From: a virus
DNA: 62,481 nucleotides
Virus record (IMG/VR): IMGVR_UViG_3300030103_001665
Coordinates: 1 to 62,481 of that record
Strand: one strand, 5' to 3'
Shown here: piece after piece, positions 41,179 through 49,117 of the stretch
How positions within the stretch are numbered: the stretch's first letter is position 1
How the letters are laid out: every line of letters starts with the position of its first letter
Made by a program: the position numbers and the translations under genes
Notes under the pieces: generated by a model
The model's input: the letters and a program-made list of their open reading frames with translations, nothing else
Database searches by the model: none
What the model was told of the DNA's origin: nothing

Positions 41179-41602
41179 AAGAAAACGTGGACCTGTACAA
41201 GCAAAAAAGGTAACATATGATGGTATCAAATTTGCTTCAGGTCTTGAGCGTTATATGTATCAAGCTTTAAAAAAAGCTAAAATCAAAGCTACTTATGAAG
41301 GAAAAACATTTGAAATCGTAAGTGGTTTTGAGTTTGATACCACTTGTATTGCTAGATCAGCAAATGGAAAAGGAGATTATAAAGATAGAGGTAATAAGAA
41401 AATACTACCTATTAAATATACTCCAGATTTTATTGGTTGTAACTTTATAATAGAATGTAAAGGTAGAGCTAATGAGTCGTTTCCATTACGTTGGAAGTTG
41501 TTTAAAAAACATTTAAAAGATAACAATATAGATACAACCCTATATAAACCACAAAATCAAAAAGAATGCGACAGAACCGTAGAGTTAATCCTAAACTTGT
41601 AA
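41162..41602 (+). CDS. Endonuclease I (Holliday junction resolvase), T7 gp3-like
   Basis: GIKFASGLERYMYQALKKAK carries the catalytic Glu, and IKYTPDFIGCNFIIECKGRA holds the PD-(D/E)XK core (D...E-x-K). PLRWKLFKKHLKD completes the family pattern. The ATG at 41162 overlaps the preceding gene by 17 bases; an earlier ATG at 41132 lies deeper in it. At 146 residues, it is about the length of T7 endonuclease I (149). It resolves branched DNA before packaging. Confidence 0.88.
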   Translation: MKKSYKRKRGPVQAKKVTYDGIKFASGLERYMYQALKKAKIKATYEGKTFEIVSGFEFDTTCIARSANGKGDYKDRGNKKILPIKYTPDFIGCNFIIECKGRANESFPLRWKLFKKHLKDNNIDTTLYKPQNQKECDRTVELILNL

Positions 41603-41739
41603 AAGTAACAGCTAGAAATAACTATCGTGATCGTCAAGTAGACAAATGGTGGAAATGGTCATGGGAACAAAGAGGAAAAATTAAATATAAAGAACTTGTG
41701 AAATATCAAGATAAATATAAATTAAAAGTTTATGGATAA
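41566..41739 (+). CDS. Small basic protein (57 aa)
   Basis: The ATG at 41566, inside the end of the endonuclease gene, reads MRQNRRVNPKLVKVTARNNY, then KWWKWSWEQRGKIKYKE. It is rich in Arg, Lys and Trp, and probably contacts DNA or membranes. The overlap with both neighbours suggests coupling. No family known to me. Confidence 0.6.
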   Translation: MRQNRRVNPKLVKVTARNNYRDRQVDKWWKWSWEQRGKIKYKELVKYQDKYKLKVYG

Positions 41740-41878
41740 AGAAAAATGGAATTGGTCTTTGTCAATAGGTTTTTATCCAGGTATATTATTTGGATTAAGA
41801 GCTTACGAAGAAGAACAAAGTATAACCTATGTGTTGTATGTACCTTTAGTAGATATAGCATTAGAATTACCTTATTAA
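41732..41878 (+). CDS. Small membrane-associated protein (48 aa)
   Basis: MDKEKWNWSLSIGFYPGILF then GLRAYEEEQSITYVLYVPLV: two hydrophobic segments with a charged turn. It is a tiny conserved phage protein that I have seen upstream of nrdB in Bacteroidota phages. It ends one base before the nrdB start. Confidence 0.6.
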   Translation: MDKEKWNWSLSIGFYPGILFGLRAYEEEQSITYVLYVPLVDIALELPY

Positions 41879-41879
41879 T

Positions 41880-42848
41880 ATGAGTTTATTTAAAGAAAGA
41901 ATACCTTACAAACCGTTTGAATACCCAATATATTACACAGAAGGTTGGTTAAAACAAGCGCAGGCATTTTGGTTACATACAGAAATACCTATGTCAGGTG
42001 ATGTAAAAGACTGGAACGAAAAATTAACACCAGAAGAAAAAAACTTAGTAGGAAATATACTATTAGGTTTTGCTCAAACTGAATGTGCAGTATCTGATTA
42101 CTGGACACAAAAAGTCGTATCATGGTTTCCAAAACATGAGATACAGCAAATGGCTATGATGTTCGGCTCACAAGAAACAATACATGCTGTAGCTTATAGT
42201 TATTTAAATGAAACACTTGGACTTGAAGATTTTGAAGCGTTTTTACACGAACCCGCAACTGCGGAGAGATTTGATAACCTGGTTGGTTATGACGGCTCTG
42301 ATCCTGTGGGGATTGGTAGAAGCTTGGCTATATTTTCTGCTTTTGCAGAAGGTGTTAGTCTTTACAGTGCTTTTGCTGTTCTTTATTCTTTTCAGTTACG
42401 TAATCTTCTCAAAGGAGTAGGACAACAAATGAAATGGTCTGTAAGAGACGAATCATTACATAGTAGAATGGGTTGTCAACTATACAGACATATGTGTGAA
42501 GAAATACCAGATCTTAAAAACGATTGTAAAGAAGATATATATACAGCAGCTAAAATCATGGTTGATCTTGAAGAAAAATATATTGACAAAATGTTTGAAA
42601 TGGGTGATATTGAAAACTTAAAATCATATGACTTAAAACAATTTATTAGAAAAAGAACAAATGAAAAGCTACAAGAACTTGGTTACTCAGACAAAAGAAG
42701 ATTTTTCAACTATGACAAGGACGCAGCAGCGAATCTTGATTGGTTCTATCATCTTACTGGGGGTCACACTCACACTGACTTTTTTGCGATTAGGCCAACT
42801 GACTATAGTAAAGCAAATGAAGGAGAAGATTTTGAAGACATATGGTAA
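41880..42848 (+). CDS. nrdB: Class I ribonucleotide reductase small subunit
   Basis: The 322-residue protein carries all six expected metal ligands (E68, E99, H102, E157, E191 and H194) and the radical tyrosine Y106 in QETIHAVAYSYL, so it should make a tyrosyl radical cofactor. EGVSLYSAF and RDESLHSRMG are the second ligand helices. The acidic C-terminus (NEGEDFEDIW) is the usual peptide that docks to the large subunit. It supplies dNTPs from host ribonucleotides during replication. Typical length for the family. Confidence 0.94.
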   Translation: MSLFKERIPYKPFEYPIYYTEGWLKQAQAFWLHTEIPMSGDVKDWNEKLTPEEKNLVGNILLGFAQTECAVSDYWTQKVVSWFPKHEIQQMAMMFGSQETIHAVAYSYLNETLGLEDFEAFLHEPATAERFDNLVGYDGSDPVGIGRSLAIFSAFAEGVSLYSAFAVLYSFQLRNLLKGVGQQMKWSVRDESLHSRMGCQLYRHMCEEIPDLKNDCKEDIYTAAKIMVDLEEKYIDKMFEMGDIENLKSYDLKQFIRKRTNEKLQELGYSDKRRFFNYDKDAAANLDWFYHLTGGHTHTDFFAIRPTDYSKANEGEDFEDIW

Positions 42849-43111
42849 TGACAAGAAAAAGAAGATGGAGGTATAGATTATTGAAATTTTTAAGATATAC
42901 AAATAAATTAACTAGTTACCAGAAGTTTGCATCACGTGTAGGATATATGGGTGCTGCATTTTTAATAGCTGGTCAATGGACATTAGATCCTAGGTTATTT
43001 ATAATAGGATTTTGTTGTGTGATTGTACAGGTATCATCACGTAAACAATGGAACTTAGTTGCACTAAACTTAAATGGTTTAGTAGCATGGATAAATCATT
43101 TTTTAAAATAA
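42848..43111 (+). CDS. Small membrane protein (87 aa)
   Basis: Very basic N-terminus (MTRKRRWRYRLLKFLRYTNK), then hydrophobic segments (YMGAAFLIAGQWTLD and RLFIIGFCCVIVQV) and a polar end. The start at 42848 makes TAATG with the nrdB stop; an earlier ATG at 42842 is possible. Two inner-membrane helices are likely. Function unknown. Confidence 0.65.
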   Translation: MTRKRRWRYRLLKFLRYTNKLTSYQKFASRVGYMGAAFLIAGQWTLDPRLFIIGFCCVIVQVSSRKQWNLVALNLNGLVAWINHFLK

Positions 43112-43114
43112 ATT

Positions 43115-43351
43115 ATGGCACAAAATAAATTAAAACAAAAAGTAGAATCATTAACAAAAGTTGTACAAGCTTTAATAAAAGAACTACAACACAATGTAAG
43201 CATGGCTCAAGGAACATTAACAGCTTTTCAATTACACGTAGGTAAAGAAGAGTGGGAAAAAATTGTAGAAGAATTAAAAGACGTAGAAAAAAGAAAACAC
43301 GCAGCAGCCGCTGGTATTAACGAAAAAAAATTAGACTTAGATGTGGAATAA
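43115..43351 (+). CDS. Small coiled-coil protein (78 aa)
   Basis: Helical and Gln/Lys/Glu-rich throughout (KLKQKVESLTKVVQALIKEL). AQGTLTAFQLHVGKEEWEKI recurs in small proteins near RNR genes in marine phages. Overlaps nrdA by 11 bases. Function unknown. Confidence 0.6.
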   Translation: MAQNKLKQKVESLTKVVQALIKELQHNVSMAQGTLTAFQLHVGKEEWEKIVEELKDVEKRKHAAAAGINEKKLDLDVE

Positions 43352-45035
43352 TGAATGGATTAAAGGAGTAGATTATCCTGAATGGGGAGATAATGAAGTT
43401 TATAAAAAAACAATAGGAGGAGGTTATTTATATAATGAAGAAACACCTAAAGAAGCTTATAAAAGAGTTTCAAAAACAGTTGCAAGAAGGTTACAAAAAC
43501 CTGAAATGGCTGATTCATTTTTTAATTACATTTGGAAAGGTTGGCTTTGCTTGGCTTCGCCGGTTCTTTCAAATACTGGGACTGATCGCGGGCTTCCTAT
43601 CAGTTGCTTTGGTATTGATGTTGCTGACAGTATTATCGATATTGGACAGAAGAACTTAGAGATGATGCTACTCGCTAAACACGGCGGTGGAGTTGGTATC
43701 GGTATAAATCAAATAAGACCCGCCGGAGCTAAAATAACAGGTAATGGAACAAGTGACGGAGTTGTACCTTTTTGTAAAATATATGATTCAACTATACTCG
43801 CAACGAATCAAGGATCTGTCAGAAGAGGAGCTGCATCAGTTAATATCAACATTGAACATGACGATTTTGAAGAATGGCTCGAGATTAGAGAACCAAAAGG
43901 AGATGTCAACAGACAGTCTCTTAACTTACATCAATGCGCAGTCGTCGGTGATAAGTTCATGCGAAGACTTACTTCAGGAGATCAGAACGCAAGAAGAAAA
44001 TGGGGTAAACTCTTACAGAAACGTAAAGCAACTGGTGAACCTTATATTTTATTTAAAGGAAATACAAATAAGCAAAACCCAACAGCTTACAAAGAAAACG
44101 CATTAAAAGTACATATGACAAACATCTGTAGTGAAATAGTTTTACATACAGATGAAAATCACTCATTCGTTTGTTGTCTATCTAGCTTAAACCTAGCTAA
44201 GTATGACGAATGGAAAAATACAAATATCATTTATGACTCAATATGGTTTTTAGATGGTGTGCTTGAAGAATTTATACAAAGAGCTAAATACAGAAAAGGT
44301 TTTGAAAACTCTGTAAGGTTTGCCGAAAAAGGTAGAGCATTAGGTCTTGGTGTACTTGGTTGGCACACTCATTTACAAGAAAAAGGTTTACCATTTGAGG
44401 GTTTATTATCACAATATGAAACTAGAAGAATTTTTAGTCAAATCAAAATTGAATCTGAAAGAGCTAGCATGGCTCTTGCTGATGCTTATGGAGAACCTCT
44501 TTGGTGTGTTGGTACTGGTTTTCGTAATACCCATTTACGCGCTATTGCTCCCACTGTTAGTAATAGCAAACTTTCTGGAAATGTTAGTCCCGGGATTGAA
44601 CCCTGGGCAGCTAATGTATTCACGGAGCAATCTGCTAAAGGTACGTTTATTAGGAAAAATCCTACGCTTGTTAAAGTTTTGGAAGAAATAGGAATAAATA
44701 ATAAAGAAACATGGGACAAAATATTGGCAGATGGTGGTTCGGTACAGGATATAAAAGAATTAGACGAAGATACCAAAGAAGTATTTAAAACATTTAAAGA
44801 GATTAATCAATTAGAATTAGTTAGGCAAGCTGGTATACGTCAGCAATATATAGATCAAAGTGTAAGTCTTAATTTAGCATTTCCACAAGAAGCAAACCCT
44901 AAATGGATAAATCAAGTTCATTTAGACGCGTGGAAAAAAGGTGTTAAAACTTTATACTATATGAGAACAGAGTCCGTTCTTCGTGGAGATATAGCTAATA
45001 AAGCTATGGAAGACTGTGTAGCCTGTGATGGATAA
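43341..45035 (+). CDS. nrdA: Class I ribonucleotide reductase large subunit, short form without ATP-cone
   Basis: The 564-residue protein begins close to the catalytic barrel and lacks the ~100-residue N-terminal ATP-cone, so dATP shut-off via the cone is probably absent. Catalytic residues are present: C89 in PISCFG, N261-C263-E265 in NICSEIVL, and C278/C279 in SFVCCLSSLNLAKY. The tandem radical-transfer tyrosines are in KTLYYMRTES. The C-terminal CVACDG supplies the redox Cys pair. E. coli NrdA is about 760 residues. It forms the dNTP-making complex with NrdB, two small genes upstream. Confidence 0.93.
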   Translation: MWNNEWIKGVDYPEWGDNEVYKKTIGGGYLYNEETPKEAYKRVSKTVARRLQKPEMADSFFNYIWKGWLCLASPVLSNTGTDRGLPISCFGIDVADSIIDIGQKNLEMMLLAKHGGGVGIGINQIRPAGAKITGNGTSDGVVPFCKIYDSTILATNQGSVRRGAASVNINIEHDDFEEWLEIREPKGDVNRQSLNLHQCAVVGDKFMRRLTSGDQNARRKWGKLLQKRKATGEPYILFKGNTNKQNPTAYKENALKVHMTNICSEIVLHTDENHSFVCCLSSLNLAKYDEWKNTNIIYDSIWFLDGVLEEFIQRAKYRKGFENSVRFAEKGRALGLGVLGWHTHLQEKGLPFEGLLSQYETRRIFSQIKIESERASMALADAYGEPLWCVGTGFRNTHLRAIAPTVSNSKLSGNVSPGIEPWAANVFTEQSAKGTFIRKNPTLVKVLEEIGINNKETWDKILADGGSVQDIKELDEDTKEVFKTFKEINQLELVRQAGIRQQYIDQSVSLNLAFPQEANPKWINQVHLDAWKKGVKTLYYMRTESVLRGDIANKAMEDCVACDG

Positions 45036-45039
45036 TAAT

Positions 45040-45067
45040 AAAGGGGAACTCGATTGAGCTCCCCTTT
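45040..45067. terminator. Bidirectional terminator between converging arms
   Basis: AAAGGGGAACTC, loop GATT, GAGCTCCCCTTT: a 12-bp stem with one mismatch directly after nrdA. On the minus strand it is followed by TATTATTATC. It separates the rightward early arm from the leftward late arm. Confidence 0.87.
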
Positions 45068-45073
45068 GGTTAC

Positions 45074-45113
45074 AGGATCTTCGGGTATGGTACGCCCGTT
45101 ATATTTTGATCCT
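45074..45113. terminator. Second hairpin in the convergence gap
   Basis: AGGATC and GATCCT enclose an inner CGGG/CCCG stem and a T-rich loop part. It immediately follows the stop of the leftward 206-aa gene and could act with the first hairpin as a tandem terminator. Confidence 0.6.
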
Positions 45114-45733
45114 TAACATCTCCATCTTGCTCTTGCAGCTCTACCTCTTTCTCCTGTCCAACCTTTTGATCTAGCACAAAATGATTTTCTTCTAGCTTTT
45201 TCTTTTTCACTCAACTCACTAACTGGTCCAGTTACAGCTGTTTTTAAATTGCTACCAGGATTTTTTCTTTTATATTCTTTAACACCAGCTTCAGTCATAC
45301 CGGCTCCTTCTTCTACTGTTCTAAAATTACGACCTTTACCTTTAGTGGTTTTAGCGGGTTCTTTAGATGATTTTCTAGTAGGAGCACCACATTCTTCACC
45401 AGTCTTTACATTAACCCAGTTTTCCTTTTCAAACCAGTCTTTTAATGTGGCTCCTTTTTTACGAGCTCCACTTACTTCTGACTGTTGAGATCTTTCTCTT
45501 CTACCTGATCTACCAGCTGATTCTTTAGCTCTAATAACTTTTTGCCTTTGTTCTTCACTCATGTTATTTACCTTAGATTTAGGTAAACAAACCTTAGTTG
45601 TACCACCACCTTTTGTAGCTTTAGCTGGTGATGATTTTCTACAACTACCTTTAGCACCTGGTTGTGTGCCTGGAACTCTTTCATAACCTTTCCAACAGTT
45701 AAGTGGTGATATGTTTCTATACGGATGTGCCAT
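45113..45733 (-). CDS. Basic late protein, DUF5872-like with SPLN motif (206 aa)
   Basis: The N-terminus MAHPYRNISPLNCWKGYERV, then PGTQPGAKGSCRKSSPAKA, recalls a family of marine phage proteins. The remainder is Arg/Lys/Ser-rich with ENWVNVKTGEECGAP and a C-terminal ARRKSFCARSKGWTGERGRA end that resembles DUF5872-type basic proteins. Cys residues recur and might bind zinc or form cross-links. Likely a highly basic virion or DNA-associated protein. It is the last gene of the leftward arm. Confidence 0.6.
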   Translation of the reverse strand: MAHPYRNISPLNCWKGYERVPGTQPGAKGSCRKSSPAKATKGGGTTKVCLPKSKVNNMSEEQRQKVIRAKESAGRSGRRERSQQSEVSGARKKGATLKDWFEKENWVNVKTGEECGAPTRKSSKEPAKTTKGKGRNFRTVEEGAGMTEAGVKEYKRKNPGSNLKTAVTGPVSELSEKEKARRKSFCARSKGWTGERGRAARARWRC

Positions 45734-45735
45734 TA

Positions 45736-46749
45736 TTATTTCTTTTTACCTACGCCCCAATTTGAAGCTCCTCTTTTTCTACATTGAACTAATTGACCTG
45801 ATGCATAAGCGCTTGGCCAAACCTTTACAGCTGCTTTTACTTTATGATAACACGCATCTTTTTCACCTTTTTTTTTTAATGGAGACATCTTTAATTCTTT
45901 TAACTCTTTTTTACGCATAAAGTAATTGCTTCTAGGTTTATCAGCTTCGTAATGTGATTTTCTTTCCTTCATTGTAGTTCCATATAAAACAGAGGTTTTT
46001 AATTTCTCATCTTTTTTTTTTACTGGTTTTTTCTTTGCAAAAGGATCTATGTTTAATGGAGACATAGATGATTTTCTATTTGGAGCTAATTGCCATTTTT
46101 TAATTCCAGTTAGATCTTTTTCCTCAGCATCATTAGTAGGTATAAGTCTTAACTTCTTTTTAACAACATCATAATATTTTTCTCCTTTTTCCATATCATA
46201 TTCTTTTTGACCATCCGGTTTTTTAAGATATAATTCTTTTTCTCTTTTCCAAGCGTTTGATGCTGCTATACTATCATTTTCAGTAGCTGCTAACGGAGTA
46301 GCGTGCGGCATTTTAAATGTACCTATATTTTCTCTCATTTTTTCATTATGTTTAATTCCTTCTTTATTACCAGTTGTTCCTGGACTATTATATTTTCTTA
46401 CTTTACCCCAACCACCTGAGTGCATCATTTCTGAATCACAGTGATTAAATGGTGAAGATGATTCTCTTTTAAGTGCTGCTTTTAAAAATTTATAACCTTT
46501 ACTTAATCCTTTTGCAGCTAATCCAGCGGGTGCAAATGTTGTTGCAGCTTCTAATCCTAATTCCCATGGTTTTACCTTCTTATCACCGTCCCAATCTAAA
46601 TAATTTGTAACACGGTCAATAATTTTTTCACCTAGTTTTAATTTTTTTTTGTATGAACTTGGATTTTCTAATTTTCTTTTTTGAGTCATATTAGTACCCG
46701 GATCTCTATTTGCCCATTTAGCATCTGAATTTAACGGTGATTTTTTCAT
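45736..46749 (-). CDS. Basic late protein with SPL motifs (337 aa)
   Basis: SP motifs occur at KKSPLNSD (N-terminus), ESSSPFN, SSMSPLN and KMSPLKKKG. The C-terminal 45 residues contain ACYHKVKAAVKVWPSAYASG then QLVQCRKRGASNWG, a very distinctive domain seen in other marine phage proteins and some large viruses. The middle is Lys-rich with a DWDGDKKVKPWELG stretch that resembles an EF-hand-like loop. Function unknown; likely virion-associated. Its start overlaps the M15 peptidase stop by 3 bases. Confidence 0.62.
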   Translation of the reverse strand: MKKSPLNSDAKWANRDPGTNMTQKRKLENPSSYKKKLKLGEKIIDRVTNYLDWDGDKKVKPWELGLEAATTFAPAGLAAKGLSKGYKFLKAALKRESSSPFNHCDSEMMHSGGWGKVRKYNSPGTTGNKEGIKHNEKMRENIGTFKMPHATPLAATENDSIAASNAWKREKELYLKKPDGQKEYDMEKGEKYYDVVKKKLRLIPTNDAEEKDLTGIKKWQLAPNRKSSMSPLNIDPFAKKKPVKKKDEKLKTSVLYGTTMKERKSHYEADKPRSNYFMRKKELKELKMSPLKKKGEKDACYHKVKAAVKVWPSAYASGQLVQCRKRGASNWGVGKKK

Positions 46750-47204
46750 ATTACTTTATACTTTGTTTTTCTATCGTCTTTATATGCTTTAAGACATCTG
46801 TTTCTGTTATCTTCTTCTGACACATATGATATATGTACCCAGTTCGGATTCATGTCCGTACCAAATTCCCAAATCATTTGATCAAAATCTAAATTTTCTT
46901 TTATCCAATTATACATTTCAGCGTTTGTTTTATAACCAAATACATCGTCAATGTCAATTGCTTGTCCTTTACAATGTTGAGATGTTTTTGACCCACCGAT
47001 CTTAGTGTTAAGTTCAGATGATCTAAAAAATGAATTTACTTTTATTGGACCTCCAACCCATTCTCTTAATGGTTCAAATATTTTTTCTGCTAAAATCTTC
47101 ATATTTTCTACCTGCGTAGGATTAGGAGTATTATCTATACATCTACGTTTAGCAGTATTAGAATGTATTGCTTCCGCGTACGTTATGTGATTACTTATTT
47201 TCAT
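46746..47204 (-). CDS. M15-family peptidase (endolysin candidate)
   Basis: FFRSSELNTKIGGSKTSQHC then KGQAIDID gives the SxHxxGxAxD zinc motif, and NPNWVHISY supplies the second His. This is the D-Ala-D-Ala carboxypeptidase/peptidase M15A fold used as endolysin by many phages. I start it at 47204 (MKISNHITYAEAIHSN) because an upstream ATG lies inside the 47-aa gene. About 152 residues. It has no signal peptide and would rely on the holin. Confidence 0.85.
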   Translation of the reverse strand: MKISNHITYAEAIHSNTAKRRCIDNTPNPTQVENMKILAEKIFEPLREWVGGPIKVNSFFRSSELNTKIGGSKTSQHCKGQAIDIDDVFGYKTNAEMYNWIKENLDFDQMIWEFGTDMNPNWVHISYVSEEDNRNRCLKAYKDDRKTKYKVI

Positions 47205-47208
47205 ATTA

Positions 47209-47352
47209 TTAACTTCCATTAAATACAGCGTAAGCATTAACTTTACGCTTTTTACCAAAAGATATTGTAGCTATTAATTCTCTTCTATCTTTTGATTTTT
47301 CTTCTTGTGGGTAATACTTAGGATTAGTACTGTTTAGTTTTCTTTTTTTCAT
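47209..47352 (-). CDS. Tiny basic protein (47 aa)
   Basis: MKKRKLNSTNPKYYPQEEKS followed by KDRRELIATISFGKKRKVNA and YAVFNGS. Fills the gap between the M15 and 120-aa genes with 4- and 20-base gaps. Strongly basic; it could be a DNA-binding or lysis-associated peptide. No family known to me. Confidence 0.6.
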   Translation of the reverse strand: MKKRKLNSTNPKYYPQEEKSKDRRELIATISFGKKRKVNAYAVFNGS

Positions 47353-47372
47353 TTTAAAAAATAATTAACTAC

Positions 47373-47735
47373 CTATCTACCGTAATAATTTCTTACAGGC
47401 TTTTTCGGAAGTTTAGTAACCTCTTTTGACATTAAGTTATTTTCATTTTTTCCTAAAATATACCCACCTGTTGCTGCGGCGGCACCACCTATTCTCGATG
47501 TTAGAGATGGCTTTTTTAAAGTACCTACAACCGGAACATTTGTCGGTTTAATAGTTGCTTCAAAAGGAATTCTATTTTTATTTAAAAGTTTTAAATTTTT
47601 AGCAGGTACAGCCATAGGCTTTGATTGCTTTTTTAGGTGTTTCTTTAAAAAGTATTTTCCTATGTCTTTAAAAGGATTAAATTGAGCTGGACTACTTGTA
47701 CCAGCTTTTCCTGTATTTCTATATGGATTTGCCAT
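47373..47735 (-). CDS. Small basic protein with SPA motif (120 aa)
   Basis: Starts MANPYRNTGKAGTSSPAQFN, nearly the same opening as the 206-aa protein (MAHPYRN). A basic middle and a hydrophobic Gly/Ala segment (IGGAAAATGGYILGK) near residue 90 could insert in a membrane. The SPx motif links it to the other late basic proteins. Function unknown. Confidence 0.55.
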   Translation of the reverse strand: MANPYRNTGKAGTSSPAQFNPFKDIGKYFLKKHLKKQSKPMAVPAKNLKLLNKNRIPFEATIKPTNVPVVGTLKKPSLTSRIGGAAAATGGYILGKNENNLMSKEVTKLPKKPVRNYYGR

Positions 47736-47737
47736 TG

Positions 47738-48148
47738 TTAAAATTTATTTGCGTTATTTATTTCGTTTATTGATTCTTGTATTTCTTTTAAGTCTGCTGG
47801 CATAACAAGATCTAAACCAGCTTTGAACACGATTTCTTTAACGCCATCTTTAAATATAATTAAAGTTGGTGCCATACGTACTCTATATTTTTTCTTTGCT
47901 TCAGGGGCTTTTGATATATCTACTCTATAATAAATTACATCTTTTAGCTCTTGCCACTCAGCAAAACAATTTGCTTCATTAAACTTAGCCCAAAACTCTA
48001 CCACAACTGGTTTTGTTTTATCATCACCAAAAGCTTTATTAGTATTAATAGCTTTTTCAAAACTACTATCATCTATCCAATATTCCTCAGGAACATCTTG
48101 TTGACTAAAAGATAAAAAAGGTATTAAAAGTAAAATTAAGTATTTCAT
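47738..48148 (-). CDS. Exported thioredoxin-like protein with degenerate active site (136 aa)
   Basis: The signal peptide MKYLILLLIPFLSFSQQ is of flavobacterial type. PVVVEFWAKFNEANCFAEW is the thioredoxin WCxxC region, but only one cysteine remains, and the downstream cis-proline loop is MAPTLIIFKDG with KEIVFKAG strand pairing after it. The protein should be periplasmic. Loss of the CxxC suggests a binding or nonreductase role rather than disulfide chemistry. It adjoins the lipoprotein and beta-barrel genes, forming an envelope-directed group. Confidence 0.75.
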   Translation of the reverse strand: MKYLILLLIPFLSFSQQDVPEEYWIDDSSFEKAINTNKAFGDDKTKPVVVEFWAKFNEANCFAEWQELKDVIYYRVDISKAPEAKKKYRVRMAPTLIIFKDGVKEIVFKAGLDLVMPADLKEIQESINEINNANKF

Positions 48149-48435
48149 TATCTATTTTTTTGAATGTCATATAATCTTTCATCAATCTTACCAAGATCTT
48201 GTAGTATTTTATCTACATCTTCTTGAGTATCCATAATTGTTTGACGAATTAACTCGTCCTTTAAATCATATTCAACTCTATCAATAACAGGTTCAGGCAT
48301 TTGCATAGCAAGAGCAATATCCGATTGTAGCGCAAACCACATTGTGGTTAATGATACAACTCCTCCAATTATTATTCCTATTGTTTTAAGATCTAGTGTT
48401 ATTTTAGTTGATTCCCCTATTTGTGGTGCTTCCAT
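48148..48435 (-). CDS. Single-helix membrane protein with coiled coil (95 aa)
   Basis: A short cytoplasmic N-terminus, one membrane segment (TIGIIIGGVVSLTTMWFAL, residues ~18-36), then a charged helical tail (DTQEDVDKILQDLGKIDERL). This shape fits spanin- or holin-type accessory proteins. Stop/start overlap with the thioredoxin-like gene and a 32-base overlap with the lipoprotein gene indicate tight coupling. Confidence 0.6.
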   Translation of the reverse strand: MEAPQIGESTKITLDLKTIGIIIGGVVSLTTMWFALQSDIALAMQMPEPVIDRVEYDLKDELIRQTIMDTQEDVDKILQDLGKIDERLYDIQKNR

Positions 48436-49117
48436 TGCCTCTACTTATGTTGTTATTACTTGGTTTACTCATTGATGGTGAATAGCTTGGTTTAGAATAA
48501 GTAGGTGTAGAATTATAACTAGGTCGAGAATAATTGTTACTAGGTTTATAATTATTACTAGGTTTATAATTATTAGTAGGTTTATATACTGGTGGTTTAT
48601 AAGAATTATTTACAGGTTTAATTCTTGGTATAATAACTATAGGTTTTACTCTAGGTTTAGCTCTATTATTTGCTATTGCAGTTTCTAAAGATCTAGAGGT
48701 TCTTCTACTATTATTATATACTATGTTATAACTTTGATTATGAAATGGTCCTTGTAACATAGGATCTTGCCAAGGTCTTTGCCATCTCCAAGGTCTCATA
48801 TACCAATCCCAATAATTCCAAGGTCTATAGAAAAAAGAATTGTAACCAAAAACCCATGGATCATATATAAAGTTATAATCTAACCACAAAGGTCTAGTAT
48901 GCCAATAAGAATAATAAGGTTGATAATAGTGTAATCTAGGTTTTATAGGTTTAAACTCTAGTCTTATTATATTAGCATTATAACTTGTAAATATAGAAGT
49001 AGCATCTTGACCTTCTTCTAAATATATAGTATCTGATTGTGTAATAAGCTTATAGCTACTGCAACTAGCAAACGCCGCAATAACCGCCGCATAAAGGACA
49101 ATTTTCCATAATTTCAT
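48404..49117 (-). CDS. Phage-encoded lipoprotein, Tyr/Trp-rich (237 aa)
   Basis: Lipobox AFASC at residues 15-19 after a short hydrophobic signal places Cys19 as the lipid-modified residue. Residues 65-115 are exceptionally rich in Tyr, Trp and Phe (YYQPYYSYWHTRPLWLDYNF, then WNYWDWYMRPWRWQRPWQ). The C-terminal third is Asn/Ser/Pro/Tyr low complexity with repeated NNYKPS units. Expected at the outer membrane or periplasm face. Function unknown; candidates are superinfection exclusion or late envelope disruption. Confidence 0.75.
   Translation of the reverse strand: MKLWKIVLYAAVIAAFASCSSYKLITQSDTIYLEEGQDATSIFTSYNANIIRLEFKPIKPRLHYYQPYYSYWHTRPLWLDYNFIYDPWVFGYNSFFYRPWNYWDWYMRPWRWQRPWQDPMLQGPFHNQSYNIVYNNSRRTSRSLETAIANNRAKPRVKPIVIIPRIKPVNNSYKPPVYKPTNNYKPSNNYKPSNNYSRPSYNSTPTYSKPSYSPSMSKPSNNNISRGNGSTTNRGIN

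Noticed and set aside
44486-44776. Open frame on the minus strand inside nrdA
   Set aside because: Antisense to conserved nrdA sequence; shadow frame.
48148-48435. Holin as the main lysis protein
   Set aside because: It has a single membrane helix and long coiled coil; the 151-aa protein at 16252 fits the holin family better, so only an accessory role was noted.
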